A stretch of 64,000 nucleotides of DNA from assembly GCF_900156675.1 (NCBI RefSeq), contig NZ_FTOH01000004.1:191820-255819 (forward strand), read 5' to 3'. The DNA is from Thalassolituus maritimus. GTDB taxonomy: Bacteria > Pseudomonadota > Gammaproteobacteria > Pseudomonadales > Oceanobacteraceae. Below, piece after piece: positions 36,592 to 45,893 of the stretch (position 1 is the stretch's first letter; every line of letters begins with the position of its first letter). Both the position numbers and the translations under genes were made by a program. The notes below the pieces were generated by a model. That model was not told the origin of the DNA, ran no database searches, and was given only the letters and a program-made list of their open reading frames with translations.

Positions 36592-38325
36592 TCAGTCTTC
36601 TGGACTCTCCTCTCCTTGCTCTGCGCCAGTCAGACCAGCCCCACCCAATGCGGTGGGGTCATCTTTGACACGAATCACCCTGGCTGGAATGCCTAAGCGT
36701 TCGAACTCGGCGAACCAGACTCGCTGATTTTTCTGCAAGGTGTCTCCAGGCCCTTTGACCTCCAATAATTCAAAGCCCTCACTCGTGGGGAATCGGATCA
36801 GATCTGGCAAGCCGGCTTTATGCTGTCTGAGGTCCTGAAGAAGAAAGCGGAAAACACCCTGCCACACGCCCACAGGAATGCGCTCAACAGACAAACGAAT
36901 CAGGTCTTCGGTCAGCACCGCCCAATGCACAAACGGATTCGCGATACCCTGCTTCTTCTGATAGGTTTCCAAAGCTCTCTCTAAAAGAGTGTCAGCGGAT
37001 TCTAATGCCTGCCAGCAGACATCAAACTCTTTCTGGCGCAATGTCACGAAGTCCGCTTCATAAAGGTCTGACGGCCGGATCTGGAATGGGTGGAAAAACG
37101 CGCCGGGGACTTCAGCATAAATAGCCGACCAGAAGATCAGGCCGAACATCCCCGGAATTAACAGATTTTCGCAGTACACCAGCCGGTCACCGGGATGCTC
37201 CGATTCAAATGCAGCAGCCACTGCGCGCTCAACACCAAGCGATAATCGCGTTTCAGCCGGCATAGTCATAACGTCTTCCAAGGGAGCCGACACCCGCTCT
37301 GCAAGACGCTGACACAGTTCATGGTTGTGCTTCATTTTTCGCGGCACAAATGAAAGTAAAAACTGGTGCTCTTCTTCGTTGACGGGAGCCTTCGCCATGG
37401 CGAACGCCAGCTCATCAGCGTCCTCCTGCTGCCCTTGCGCAACTAATATCCTGAGCCGGCGCTCCCGGGCCGGGTGACGCATGCTGCGCTCATAGATAGT
37501 GAGAGCTTCATCAGAATACCCCAGCCGTTCTATCTGGCGCCCGATATCGACCAGAAAGCGATGACGTCGCCGCCTGAGGGTGGATTCTTCGGACGCCGGC
37601 AAACTGTCGGCGATCCGGCACAGGCTTTCTTTGCTTAGATCCTTCAGGTCTCCGGCTTCTTCACGCAAAGCGTAATACAGCCGGTGTGCTTCAAGATCAC
37701 TACGTTGATGGCACCAACGACTGGCGGCATTGAGGTCGTAAGATTCGTATCGGTAAATCCCCAGATCCCGCAGTACAAATTCCGTAAAGTCCTGATAAAG
37801 ATTGCCAAAAAAAAGCAGCCGGAAGGTGTCCAGCTCCTGCTCTCCGTAAACGCAATAAATCTCCGTGTCAGGCAGACCGGCAACAAGCTGCTCGCTGTTT
37901 TCCTCGAAGCGTGTCAGCAACTCTTGCTTGCGCAGCGACGCTGGCACTTTCTGAGCGGTAGAAGTCTGTATAGCCGTGGCCAGTTCCTGACGCGTGAACA
38001 GGTTCTGCCAATCATCTTCCTGGGGCAATCCGCCCGACTGAAGGTCATAGATTTCGAGAAAACGCTGGCTCTGCAATTCGACTGCTGCGGCAGTGATATC
38101 GGGGATTTCTGCGTACGCCAGTTTGTCACGCCTGAACCAGTCCCCACGGCGACTGAGCAAGCGAACATAAAGACACTGTGCACTTTCCGACAGCCCAATA
38201 AAATCGTCGTAAAAGGTACGCTCGTCCTCGTTAATAATGTCTGCGTAAAGTTGCGCGACATGATTGAGAACAAGATTAAAGTTATCGAGGTAGTATTTCT
38301 CGGGAAGATCCGGAGCGACGGGCAT
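36592..38325 (-). CDS. VRR-NUC (FAN1-like) nuclease
   Basis: 577-residue nuclease. The C-terminus carries the VRR-NUC PD-(D/E)xK core: Pro507-Asp508 in GLPDLIRFP, then Glu522-x-Lys524 in LLEVKGPGD and TLQKNQRVW. The long N-terminal region is helical and repeat-like (LYVRLLSRRGDWFRRDKLAY, a winged-helix/SAP-like segment, then YSDEALTIYERSMRHPARER, a TPR-like segment), the same order as FAN1. In eukaryotes FAN1 acts on DNA crosslinks; a bacterial DNA-repair role is inferred. Convergent with leuA. Confidence 0.9.
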   Translation of the reverse strand: MPVAPDLPEKYYLDNFNLVLNHVAQLYADIINEDERTFYDDFIGLSESAQCLYVRLLSRRGDWFRRDKLAYAEIPDITAAAVELQSQRFLEIYDLQSGGLPQEDDWQNLFTRQELATAIQTSTAQKVPASLRKQELLTRFEENSEQLVAGLPDTEIYCVYGEQELDTFRLLFFGNLYQDFTEFVLRDLGIYRYESYDLNAASRWCHQRSDLEAHRLYYALREEAGDLKDLSKESLCRIADSLPASEESTLRRRRHRFLVDIGRQIERLGYSDEALTIYERSMRHPARERRLRILVAQGQQEDADELAFAMAKAPVNEEEHQFLLSFVPRKMKHNHELCQRLAERVSAPLEDVMTMPAETRLSLGVERAVAAAFESEHPGDRLVYCENLLIPGMFGLIFWSAIYAEVPGAFFHPFQIRPSDLYEADFVTLRQKEFDVCWQALESADTLLERALETYQKKQGIANPFVHWAVLTEDLIRLSVERIPVGVWQGVFRFLLQDLRQHKAGLPDLIRFPTSEGFELLEVKGPGDTLQKNQRVWFAEFERLGIPARVIRVKDDPTALGGAGLTGAEQGEESPED

Positions 38326-38408
38326 GCGCAGGTAACTCGTCCTGTGTGGTCAGTGTCAGGACATAATAACAGGCGCAGCAGCCTGCCCAAGACCGCTGCG
38401 CAGAATTC

Positions 38409-38627
38409 TTATTTTTTTGACTGGTGAGGGTGATGATGTACCGGAAAGGTACGACCGTACGTAATCATCTCTCCCAGGATCAGACCACCGAAGAAGCCTG
38501 TCAGTGCAGCTTCAAGGGACGCGCCCACCATGCTGCCGATTACAACGCCAAAGGCGGCACCAAGCAGGCCACCATATACCATTGACTTGCGACGATACGC
38601 CGCTATTTTACCTTTTCTCATTTGCAT
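38409..38627 (-). CDS. Small glycine-zipper membrane protein
   Basis: 72 residues: a basic start (MQMRKGKIAAYRRKS), two glycine-rich hydrophobic segments (MVYGGLLGAAFGVVIGSMVG and ALTGFFGGLILGEMI) and a His-rich tail (VHHHPHQSKK). Glycine-zipper pairs pack tightly in membranes. The His tail could bind metal. Function unknown. SD-like GGAGGAAAT lies before the start. Confidence 0.65.
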   Translation of the reverse strand: MQMRKGKIAAYRRKSMVYGGLLGAAFGVVIGSMVGASLEAALTGFFGGLILGEMITYGRTFPVHHHPHQSKK

Positions 38628-39011
38628 TTCCTCCAGATGTTCAACCTGTTGAACAGGGCATGCTTGAAGACAGCCTACTTTCTGAAAAGTTGCCGTTGTA
38701 ATAACAAATTTCCAGATTGTTTCTACCGTCTGACTTTTAATTTATCACAGCTTGTTAAGGCTTCAATCCGGTGGCGCAGAAGGTCTCAGTTTTCACAAAG
38801 AAAATACGACTCAGATCAAGATTGATGTACAAATTAATGCTGACGAATGGTGCATGATTACTGGTATTTCAGAGGGGCGCACCAGTGGTGTGCAGTGAGA
38901 TGTACAGTATTGGTAAATAAGGCGGGAGGGTCTGAATTTGTCGGCTTTGACAGAGGGATGAGAAGTCAGCGAAGAGCAGACCAGCGCCTGGCCTGCTCTG
39001 TCATACGAAGA
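38628..39011. other. Intergenic region with a hairpin near its right end
   Basis: No gene is supported here. AGAGCAG-A-CCAG (38973-38984) pairs with CTGG-C-CTGCTCT (38988-38999), a strong stem 12 nt past the stop of the minus-strand isomerase gene; it probably terminates that gene. The rest is unremarkable A/T-rich sequence. Confidence 0.5.
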
Positions 39012-39497
39012 TCAGTGCTGAACGCCACCTTCGCCGTGCACGTGACCGTGCTGCAGTTCTTCTTCGCTCGCTTCACGAATGCTCTCAACTTTTACAGAGA
39101 ACGCCAGTGACTTACCTGCCAGCGGATGGTTTGCATCAACAGTCACTTCAGTTTCGTCAACTTCGGTAACGATCAGGTTGATTGGGCCGTGTTCAGTCTG
39201 AGCAGTGAATGCCATACCCGGCTCTACTTTCTCAACGCCCTGGAAAGCTTCGTGCGGTACTTTCTGGATACGCTCGTCGCTGTATTCGCCATAAGCATCT
39301 TCAGGAGCGATGGTCACTTCAAGCTCGTCACCCACCTGCTTGCCTTCCAGTGCAGCTTCCAGGCCTGGAATGATGTTCTGCGCACCGTGCAGGTACGTCA
39401 TTGGCTGACCACCTTCTGAAGAGTCGATCACTTCGTTGCTGGCAACGTCAGTGACTTTATAGTGAATAGTAACGACTTTCTTTTGTTCGATGGTCAT
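39012..39497 (-). CDS. slyD: SlyD-like FKBP peptidyl-prolyl isomerase
   Basis: Cytoplasmic prolyl isomerase/chaperone, 161 residues from ATG 39497. The FKBP halves are VVTIHYKVTDVASNEVIDSS and PMTYLHGAQNIIPGLEAAL, interrupted by the IF (insert-in-flap) domain YGEYSDERIQKVPHEAFQGV and closing with VDANHPLAGKSLAFSVKVE. The tail HGHVHGEGGVQH is His-rich but short, suggesting weaker nickel binding than E. coli SlyD. Reading upstream of this ATG gives no family similarity. Confidence 0.92.
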   Translation of the reverse strand: MTIEQKKVVTIHYKVTDVASNEVIDSSEGGQPMTYLHGAQNIIPGLEAALEGKQVGDELEVTIAPEDAYGEYSDERIQKVPHEAFQGVEKVEPGMAFTAQTEHGPINLIVTEVDETEVTVDANHPLAGKSLAFSVKVESIREASEEELQHGHVHGEGGVQH

Positions 39498-39573
39498 AGT
39501 GTTTCCCGTAATTGTTTGCCCGACTGGGCTGAATGTGGCCCCAGTATAACAAGCCACGCGCTGAGGAAAACCG

Positions 39574-41871
39574 TCACAGCAAGCGGATTTTGTCCATGAC
39601 GGCATTTCTTGAGAGTGTTCGCACCCTGGAATCACTGTCAAAACGGACTTTGAGGTAATCGCTGTCCTCACTGATAACAATTCCTGTCCCCAGGGTGTCA
39701 TGCACAATTCTGGTCAACTTTTTATCATCATTGAATTTGCTGTCGATCACACCGCCCGGGCGTTTCACCTGCCCGACAGTCGACGAAGCGGGTACTTCAA
39801 AACGTACTTCAAGATCCCCGGCGCCGAGGTGCGCAAGGTACGTCCCCAGCCATTGTGGTTGATAGCCGTCCTGACCGCGGAGAACGTAGGTACTGTCTCC
39901 CCGGGCTATTGCCTCGAGCAAGTCTTTCGATCGTGAAACACCCAGTTCACGCTCAAAGGTACTCGGCATCTCACGCTCTGAACACTCACGCAGAGGTTTC
40001 TCGGGCGTATCCGGCGCTAACAGATGCAGCTGCTTCCGCGCCCGGGTCATGCTGACATAGAGAAGTCTGCGTTCACTGGCGACATCGGCTGCTGTGGTGA
40101 ACTCCCCTTCAGGATGGTACGGGAAGTACTGGCCATTCAGGCCCGGGATAATCACAGTATCCCACTCCCTACCCTTGCTTTTGTGCGCACTGGTCAGGGT
40201 GACTCTCTGATCTGAGTGGTTTTTCTGCGCTTTTACTTTCTGCAGCAGTGCACGCCAGTGTTCCGATAATTCACTGGCGCTGAGGTCGGTCGTACGAGCG
40301 TAACTCATGAAGGCGCGAATGGTCTCTATGCGATCATCGCTCTGCTGTGCACTGAAGGCATTATCGCGAATGCCCTCTTCCAGCTCAGTCTGCTCTGCAT
40401 AATCTTTCAGCAGCCGCCAACCCTTCATATTGGTCAGTTCTGCGGCTGAAATAATCTGCGCACGCGTTTCAAGTTGTTGTATCTGCCATTTGCTCAGATC
40501 GTCCGGAAGCGCCTCAATCAAGGCTTCGCCGTAACCATGAGTCACAGCGCCCATTTTCTGAGCAATACGTTCCAGGAGTGCTCGTCTTACTTTTGGAAAA
40601 GGCGTCGTCAGTATGTGCAGCCAACTGTCTTCCCGACTGCGGACTGAACGCTCTGCAAAACGTCCGGACGCAATCTCCAGTAATAACCAGAAAATGCGTA
40701 ATTCCCAGGCCTCAAGAACCGAACGACTGTGATCCAGGTGATAAGGAATATCTTCCTTGAGAAGACCAAGCTCCAATGCCGCCGACAACGACCAGATACG
40801 GTGGATAACGACAATCTCTGCGTTCTCATCCTGCTCAATGGCATCCCGGATTAACTTAATACTGAAAGCAGCTTCATTCCGCACCCGGTGCAGTTTTACC
40901 CGCGTCTCGGGCGTCGTCGAATGCGACAGACCCGTGACTGCTTCGCGCTCGCGATTGTGGTAAATCAAGTGATTAGCACAGAAACTGAGGGCATGGCCGT
41001 AGCGGAAGGTATGAGGCAACTGATACGTCGTCACATCGCCAAATTCCTGAGCAAACCGGCTTACGATAAATTCGGGTTTTGAGCCACGGAACTCATAAAT
41101 CGTCTGATCTGGGTCACCGATCACGACGACATTTCCGCGCCCACCCCAGAGCATATGAAGAAGCGCCTGCTGAACATCGTTGATGTCCTGATACTCGTCG
41201 ACCAGTATCCATTGCATATGACCGCCAAAGTGATCGGCCAGCTCAGGATGCGATCGTAAACACATCACAGGGTCGTAAAGCATGTCAGAGTAACTGATGC
41301 GGTACTTCGACCGGCGCCAATCTTCAAAGCGATAAAAGAGTTCAGTGAAGATCCGGCACTCTGGCGGATAATCGAGGGTTTCCAGAACATCCGCTGCGGG
41401 CAATAGCCCTGACTTAACCAGATCAAGAAATGCCATCGCGGGCTCTACCCACTTGCGCCGCTGGGAAAGAATATCCTGACGCGTATCATCGTCTGCTATT
41501 TCCTGTAGCAAGCGCCAGACAATGTTCTCGGTCTCTCCGTCTGACAGGACCTTACCCTGCCACTGTGGCAGTGCCCCCATAGTGATCAGGCGATCATAAA
41601 TTTTCAGACCCAATGAGTGGAATGTACGAATCTGGGGAAGCGGCTGACCACTGACAAGTGATGTCAGACGCTTTTGAAAATCTTCCTGCGCCGCTTTGTT
41701 GTACATCAGCACCAGCATGCGCCGCGCTGGTACGCCATCGTGCAGACGCGCCTGAATAAAATGCGTCAGTGTCGATGTCTTCCCTGCCCCGGCCACAGCG
41801 ATCACACGTGCATGCCCCTGCTTATGGGCAACGACGGCTTGCTGTTCAAGGGTGAGTTGGGCGATGGACAC
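39574..41871 (-). CDS. UvrD/Rep-family DNA helicase
   Basis: SF1A DNA helicase, 765 residues. Motifs: Q motif LTLEQQAVV, Walker A AVAGAGKTSTL (28-32 GAGKT), ILVDEYQDIN (Walker B), VIGDPDQTIYEFRGS (motif III), LTSAHKSKGREWDTVIIPG (motif V) and RRLLYVSMTRARKQLHLL (motif VI). The C-terminal 75 residues form a small beta-rich tail (IVHDTLGTGIVISEDSDYLK, VRFDSDSRVRTL), like the PcrA/UvrD tail that contacts RNA polymerase. It is distinct from full-length UvrD and may act in repair or conflict resolution. It borders the accessory island. Confidence 0.9.
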   Translation of the reverse strand: MSIAQLTLEQQAVVAHKQGHARVIAVAGAGKTSTLTHFIQARLHDGVPARRMLVLMYNKAAQEDFQKRLTSLVSGQPLPQIRTFHSLGLKIYDRLITMGALPQWQGKVLSDGETENIVWRLLQEIADDDTRQDILSQRRKWVEPAMAFLDLVKSGLLPAADVLETLDYPPECRIFTELFYRFEDWRRSKYRISYSDMLYDPVMCLRSHPELADHFGGHMQWILVDEYQDINDVQQALLHMLWGGRGNVVVIGDPDQTIYEFRGSKPEFIVSRFAQEFGDVTTYQLPHTFRYGHALSFCANHLIYHNREREAVTGLSHSTTPETRVKLHRVRNEAAFSIKLIRDAIEQDENAEIVVIHRIWSLSAALELGLLKEDIPYHLDHSRSVLEAWELRIFWLLLEIASGRFAERSVRSREDSWLHILTTPFPKVRRALLERIAQKMGAVTHGYGEALIEALPDDLSKWQIQQLETRAQIISAAELTNMKGWRLLKDYAEQTELEEGIRDNAFSAQQSDDRIETIRAFMSYARTTDLSASELSEHWRALLQKVKAQKNHSDQRVTLTSAHKSKGREWDTVIIPGLNGQYFPYHPEGEFTTAADVASERRLLYVSMTRARKQLHLLAPDTPEKPLRECSEREMPSTFERELGVSRSKDLLEAIARGDSTYVLRGQDGYQPQWLGTYLAHLGAGDLEVRFEVPASSTVGQVKRPGGVIDSKFNDDKKLTRIVHDTLGTGIVISEDSDYLKVRFDSDSRVRTLSRNAVMDKIRLL

Positions 41872-42090
41872 TGGTAACGGACTCAGGATGCAGAATCAAG
41901 GAAACCCCGAATGTTACGGAGTGACCTGTGTGGATGCAATTCAAAACAATAAGCGGATACCCGAAAGCCACGTCACAGACACCTGTGAAACTTGCGAAAC
42001 CTAGACAGCCAACGCTGACAGATTGAAGCGTATCTGAAGAATAAAGCAGCAATGGCTGAAGCCGCAAAGCAACAAACAAACACCGAGATG

Positions 42091-42109
42091 CCCCCCCCCC
42101 CAAAAAAAA
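42091..42109. repeat. Homopolymer junction: 11 C then 8 A
   Basis: An uninterrupted run of eleven C followed by eight A within the 485-bp gap 41872-42357. Such tracts slip during replication and are also error-prone in sequencing. A 60-codon open frame (42052-42231, plus strand) runs across it but shows no family similarity, so I do not call a gene. Confidence 0.8.
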
Positions 42110-42161
42110 CGACAGAGAAAGGGATTCGGGCAGTATTAATGGCTCTGATAAGTTCTGAAGT

Positions 42162-42250
42162 TATACGTTCTCTCAAGCTGCGTGGGTGCAGAGAACAGAG
42201 TATAGACACCGCGCACCCTATGCGTAGCCCCTGAATGGGGCTTCTTGTAT
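42162..42250 (+). ncRNA. Candidate structured small RNA with terminator-like end
   Basis: TATAC plus GTTCTCT (42162-42173) pair with AGAGAAC plus GTATA (42190-42204, 3-nt bulge), forming a long hairpin. It is followed by AGCCCC-TGAAT-GGGGCT (42226-42242) and TTCTTGT, terminator-like on the plus strand. No coding sequence explains them. A small RNA is one reading; a terminator of an unseen transcript is another. Confidence 0.35.
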
Positions 42251-42357
42251 CCGGGGCAATTCGGGCAGGACTATAAAAAGCTGTTTGGTGAAATGCTGTC
42301 GGAGACGTTAAAAAACGCTAGTGAAGTCTTCACGGTCGGTTAATACCCACTGGCAGA

Positions 42358-43575
42358 TCAGTGAGTATCAATCAGTTCTGCTGTCGCCGGGTCGTATACG
42401 ACCCCCTCTATCCGTTCCGAGCGTACTCGCTCGACTGCATCGTCGATGACGTTCAACGGCACTAAAAACCACTCCCGTGGCTTCACTTGCTTGCCAAAAC
42501 GATCAGGAATAGTCAGATCTAACTGGGCCGGTGCAAATAGCCGGTGCAACAAATTTTCAAGTTTGGTGCGATTTATACCAGCAAGTTTATAAGTCGCGAC
42601 GATATCGACTTTAGCCAACAGATACGTTGCGTCGTTCTCAGCATTGGCTATGCGCGCTTCTACCCTTCCGCCGGTAACACCTATTTTATGAATCAGGTCA
42701 CGATGGCTCGCGACCGTCGGATGATCTGACTGGCTGCGAAGTACATAGATGGTGCCACTTTCGACATCCTCATCCCCCCACTGATCGCTAAACAAAGGGC
42801 CAGCGTCGGGCTCGGTCACACGCCGGCCAGTATCATCTTTGTACAGTGCTCGAATCAACGATCGGCGCAGAATATTGCTCTCGGTACCATTGGAGTAAAT
42901 CACGCGCAAGCGGGCATCGTTGTCTCCGTTCGGCGCTTTAATAGTCTCACCGACCTCAGCGACATACGCTATCTGACCGCCCAGAATAAACAGATTGGTT
43001 CGCTCGATGCTGGCATCTTCTTTAAAGCGCCGGGTTACGCGTAATCCATTTTTAATCTCGCGCTCCACCCGCTCAAAAATAGGCTGGAAGTCGTCAAAAT
43101 CTTCACATGTTTCACGCTTAGCTACTTCGTCAACTTCGCGCTTTTGCGCCGCACTGCGCACATGCTTAAGCTCGGTTAATGAACCTCCAGCAATCTCACC
43201 CAACTCAGCCAGAAGCTCATCATCACTCGGGCTGGAAGATTCATCGTTACCGTACCCCGGAGGCTCTTCTCTTACACTTGACACTGCATCCGACGCCCCC
43301 GATTCAGCAGTCCCATTCAGTATCCCCTGGTGATCCAGCGGCGTTAGCAATTCTGCGCACTCTGGTAACGCACGCAAACGATCTAAGCGCGTGGCATACA
43401 AGCGCTCAAAGATATCGCCACTCTCACCATGTTGCGGAATGCGTTTGTGCTCATCGTAAAAGCGTTGAATATCCTCAAAACCCGCAACAATACGCTGCTC
43501 TTTCGCTGACAGCGTTTGTTTTTTCTCTGGCTTTGCATACTCATCAAGCTCTGCACGCAGATCATCAAGATCCAT
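42358..43575 (-). CDS. GIY-YIG nuclease-domain protein of the restriction-like cassette
   Basis: 405-residue protein from ATG 43575, chosen because GAGG lies 9 nt upstream; the start overlaps the helicase stop by 11 nt. The N-terminal two thirds are charged and helical (AEQRIVAGFEDIQRFYDEH-like text), ending in a beta segment. The C-terminus is a GIY-YIG nuclease of the T5orf172/MUG113 type: TIYVLRS (about 275-281), HKIGVTGG (296-303), Arg308 in EARIANAE, Glu340 in RTKLENLLHRLF. It would be the DNA-cutting part of the cassette. Last gene of the operon. Confidence 0.82.
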   Translation of the reverse strand: MDLDDLRAELDEYAKPEKKQTLSAKEQRIVAGFEDIQRFYDEHKRIPQHGESGDIFERLYATRLDRLRALPECAELLTPLDHQGILNGTAESGASDAVSSVREEPPGYGNDESSSPSDDELLAELGEIAGGSLTELKHVRSAAQKREVDEVAKRETCEDFDDFQPIFERVEREIKNGLRVTRRFKEDASIERTNLFILGGQIAYVAEVGETIKAPNGDNDARLRVIYSNGTESNILRRSLIRALYKDDTGRRVTEPDAGPLFSDQWGDEDVESGTIYVLRSQSDHPTVASHRDLIHKIGVTGGRVEARIANAENDATYLLAKVDIVATYKLAGINRTKLENLLHRLFAPAQLDLTIPDRFGKQVKPREWFLVPLNVIDDAVERVRSERIEGVVYDPATAELIDTH

Positions 43576-45646
43576 CGTAGCGACCCTCATCTTTAAATCG
43601 AACGAAGGCAGCTGCGCCTTCGGCCATTGTTTTTTCCCAGGCATCCTGCGCGCCGATAGACGGCAAGCGTCCGCGTTCCTTCTTGAATTTCATTGCCCGT
43701 AGTGCCAACTCTTTCGCCTCTTCCGGGGTAAGGCGGGTCTTTTTCGCCGCAATCGCCGCAGCGACCTGCTTTAACGTATCTTCATTCATCGCGACCGACA
43801 GGATCGAATACGCCTCGCTGAATGGGTTGATACTGTCGATCAGGTCAATATCCAGCTCGCGCACGTCCATCGAGAACTTACGAATCCCCTGAATCAGCGC
43901 CGTATTTGGAGCTGGGTCTCCAGGTGTCACAGGGTCAATCAATATGCCATCCTGATCGGCGATATCCAACGCAACCTGCTTACCCTGCTGAATCAGGTTC
44001 AACGCCGTAATCGCGTGCTGACGTACAGCCTCCTGATCTTCATCATCCAGTTCTGGGTACCGCTCTTTGATGATCTTACCCATACGCACCTGAGTCAGCT
44101 CTTGCGGTACGGTTTCTTCATCAAACAAGCCGCGCTCAATGGTCGGCTTGTCCTGCACAAAGGTCGCGATCACCTCGTTCAGATCCTCGCGACAGATGCG
44201 CGTTGCCTCGTCACTTTTCGGCATTGCAAGACCGTTAATTTCGATCTGGAACTGGCCTGTGTCGTGGTTGAAGCCGACGTTGGTTTTCTCAGGATCATAA
44301 CCGCCATCTCCGTAATCAAACCCGGGGGTTGGTTCGTTCGTAGGATTCTTAGGGCGGAACTCAAACCGTGGAGCCAATACCTGCTCCATCAACAAACTTG
44401 CCGCAATCGCTTTTAACGTATCGTTAATCGCTTCGGTTACCGCCTCTTCGCTGGCATCCGGTTCAGCAATCAGATTCGTAAATCGGGCTTTGGTTTTACC
44501 CGGTGCATCGCGAGTAGCCCGACCAATGATCTGTACTACCTCAGTCAGGCTGGAGCGATAGCCTACCGTCAGGGCGTGTTCGCACCAGATCCAGTCAAAA
44601 CCTTCTTTCGCCATACCCAGCGCGATAATGATGTCGACATGATCGCGGTTATTCTTCTGTTTCGGATCTTTCAGCGAGGCAGACACCTTGTCACGCTTAC
44701 TGGCATCGTCATCAACCAGATCGGCAATCCTTAGAATGCGACCCGACTTAGTCTTTACCAACTGAAAGCCTGTGTTGTCATCCGTGCCCTGCCATTCACC
44801 CAGCTCTTCAATGATGTGTTCAACTTCGCGGATTTTATCTTTGGTGCTTTCACGCGAGTTAACACTCGGAATATGAATAATGGTTTTCTCATCCGGGTTC
44901 AGTACTTTCAGCAAGTCATCTGCATACGGGCCTGTATAAAAGAAGTAGCCAATATCAAGTGTCTTCAGGTACTCATACCCATTAAGCTGCTCGTAATAGG
45001 TGTAAGACACAGGCACAAAGCGGGCCTCATCCTCAGGCGCCATAACGGCTTCAGCATCACCTCTGAAGTATGAACCCGTCATCGCGACAATATGCACCTT
45101 ATCACGGGCCATCAGTTCGGCCAGTTGTGCCCCCAAACGGTTCTCGGGATTAGCCGACACATGGTGAAACTCATCCACGGCAATCAGGCAGTCATCAAAC
45201 GCCTCTACCCCAAACTTCTCGACAGCATTACGGAAGGTCGCATGCGGGCAGACCAATACCTGTTCGTCTCCTGCCAGAAAGCTGCCTACCGAATCCGCCT
45301 TACTGCCCTCACCGGGGCTGTTACACAGGTTCCACTTCGGTTCTACATGCCAGTCAGCCCAGAAGCCGAACTTAGTCAGCGGCTCGTCAGCAAAGCTGGA
45401 GCCGATGGATTTCTCCGGTACCGTGATAATTGCCTTGCGCAACCCTTGGTTATGCAGTTTATCCAGCGCGATAAACATCAGCGCCCGGCTCTTACCAGAG
45501 GCCGGTGGCGACTTGATCAACAAGTATTGCTCACCCCGGTACTCATAGGCGCGCTCCTGCATCGGGCGCATACCCAGCTCGTTGGATTTATTGGTCTTAC
45601 CGCTCTGCGCGTAAGACACCGATACAGAAGGAACATGTTTATTCAT
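43565..45646 (-). CDS. SF2 helicase of the restriction-like cassette
   Basis: 693-residue DEAD/DEAH-type ATPase similar in layout to restriction-enzyme translocases. Motif I is SPPASGKS (46-53), motif II DEFHH (158-162), motif III MTGSYF (189-194) and motif VI QIIGRATRD (372-380). The C-terminal 250 residues are helical and of unknown fold. There is no nuclease motif, so cutting is left to the overlapping GIY-YIG gene. It follows a 247-bp gap containing tandem repeats, and its ATG at 45646 has AGGCGAAAG nearby. Confidence 0.87.
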   Translation of the reverse strand: MNKHVPSVSVSYAQSGKTNKSNELGMRPMQERAYEYRGEQYLLIKSPPASGKSRALMFIALDKLHNQGLRKAIITVPEKSIGSSFADEPLTKFGFWADWHVEPKWNLCNSPGEGSKADSVGSFLAGDEQVLVCPHATFRNAVEKFGVEAFDDCLIAVDEFHHVSANPENRLGAQLAELMARDKVHIVAMTGSYFRGDAEAVMAPEDEARFVPVSYTYYEQLNGYEYLKTLDIGYFFYTGPYADDLLKVLNPDEKTIIHIPSVNSRESTKDKIREVEHIIEELGEWQGTDDNTGFQLVKTKSGRILRIADLVDDDASKRDKVSASLKDPKQKNNRDHVDIIIALGMAKEGFDWIWCEHALTVGYRSSLTEVVQIIGRATRDAPGKTKARFTNLIAEPDASEEAVTEAINDTLKAIAASLLMEQVLAPRFEFRPKNPTNEPTPGFDYGDGGYDPEKTNVGFNHDTGQFQIEINGLAMPKSDEATRICREDLNEVIATFVQDKPTIERGLFDEETVPQELTQVRMGKIIKERYPELDDEDQEAVRQHAITALNLIQQGKQVALDIADQDGILIDPVTPGDPAPNTALIQGIRKFSMDVRELDIDLIDSINPFSEAYSILSVAMNEDTLKQVAAAIAAKKTRLTPEEAKELALRAMKFKKERGRLPSIGAQDAWEKTMAEGAAAFVRFKDEGRYDGS

Positions 45647-45740
45647 ATCTTTCGCCTAAATTCTTAAAAGTTACCCTGGCTGATTGATCGGGCCTCGTGC
45701 CCGAACTGTGTGTTTGTAACTGAGCTGTCACGCTGACTAA

Positions 45741-45868
45741 GCGGAACCGCGCAATACCGCGCAATACCGCGCAATACCGCGCAATACCGCGCAATACCGC
45801 TCAAAACCGCTCAAAACCGCTCAAAACCGCTCAAAACCGCCCATAACTGCCCATAACTGCCCATAAGC
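45741..45868. repeat. Exact 10-bp tandem repeats in three subtypes
   Basis: About 13 units of exactly 10 bp: one degenerate GCGGAACCGC, five GCAATACCGC, four TCAAAACCGC and three ending CCATAACTGC-like. Units within a subtype are identical, so they expanded stepwise. The array sits between the HEPN gene and the helicase start in the defence-like operon. A GGGC hairpin (45689-45703) lies between the array and the helicase start. Ten-bp phasing places each unit on the same DNA face. Confidence 0.9.
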
Positions 45869-45893
45869 AAGACTCAGTCCACTCGCAATACAT

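Noticed and set aside
42052-42234. 60-codon plus-strand frame over the C11-A8 tract
   Set aside because: No family similarity, and its end falls inside a terminator-like hairpin; noted only as part of the noncoding candidate.
43575-43644. Longer N-terminus for the GIY-YIG gene from ATG 43644
   Set aside because: It would overlap the helicase by 80 nt, and the GAGG site fits ATG 43575 better.
45741-45868. CRISPR array
   Set aside because: Units are 10 bp with no spacers and no cas genes nearby; it is a plain tandem repeat.
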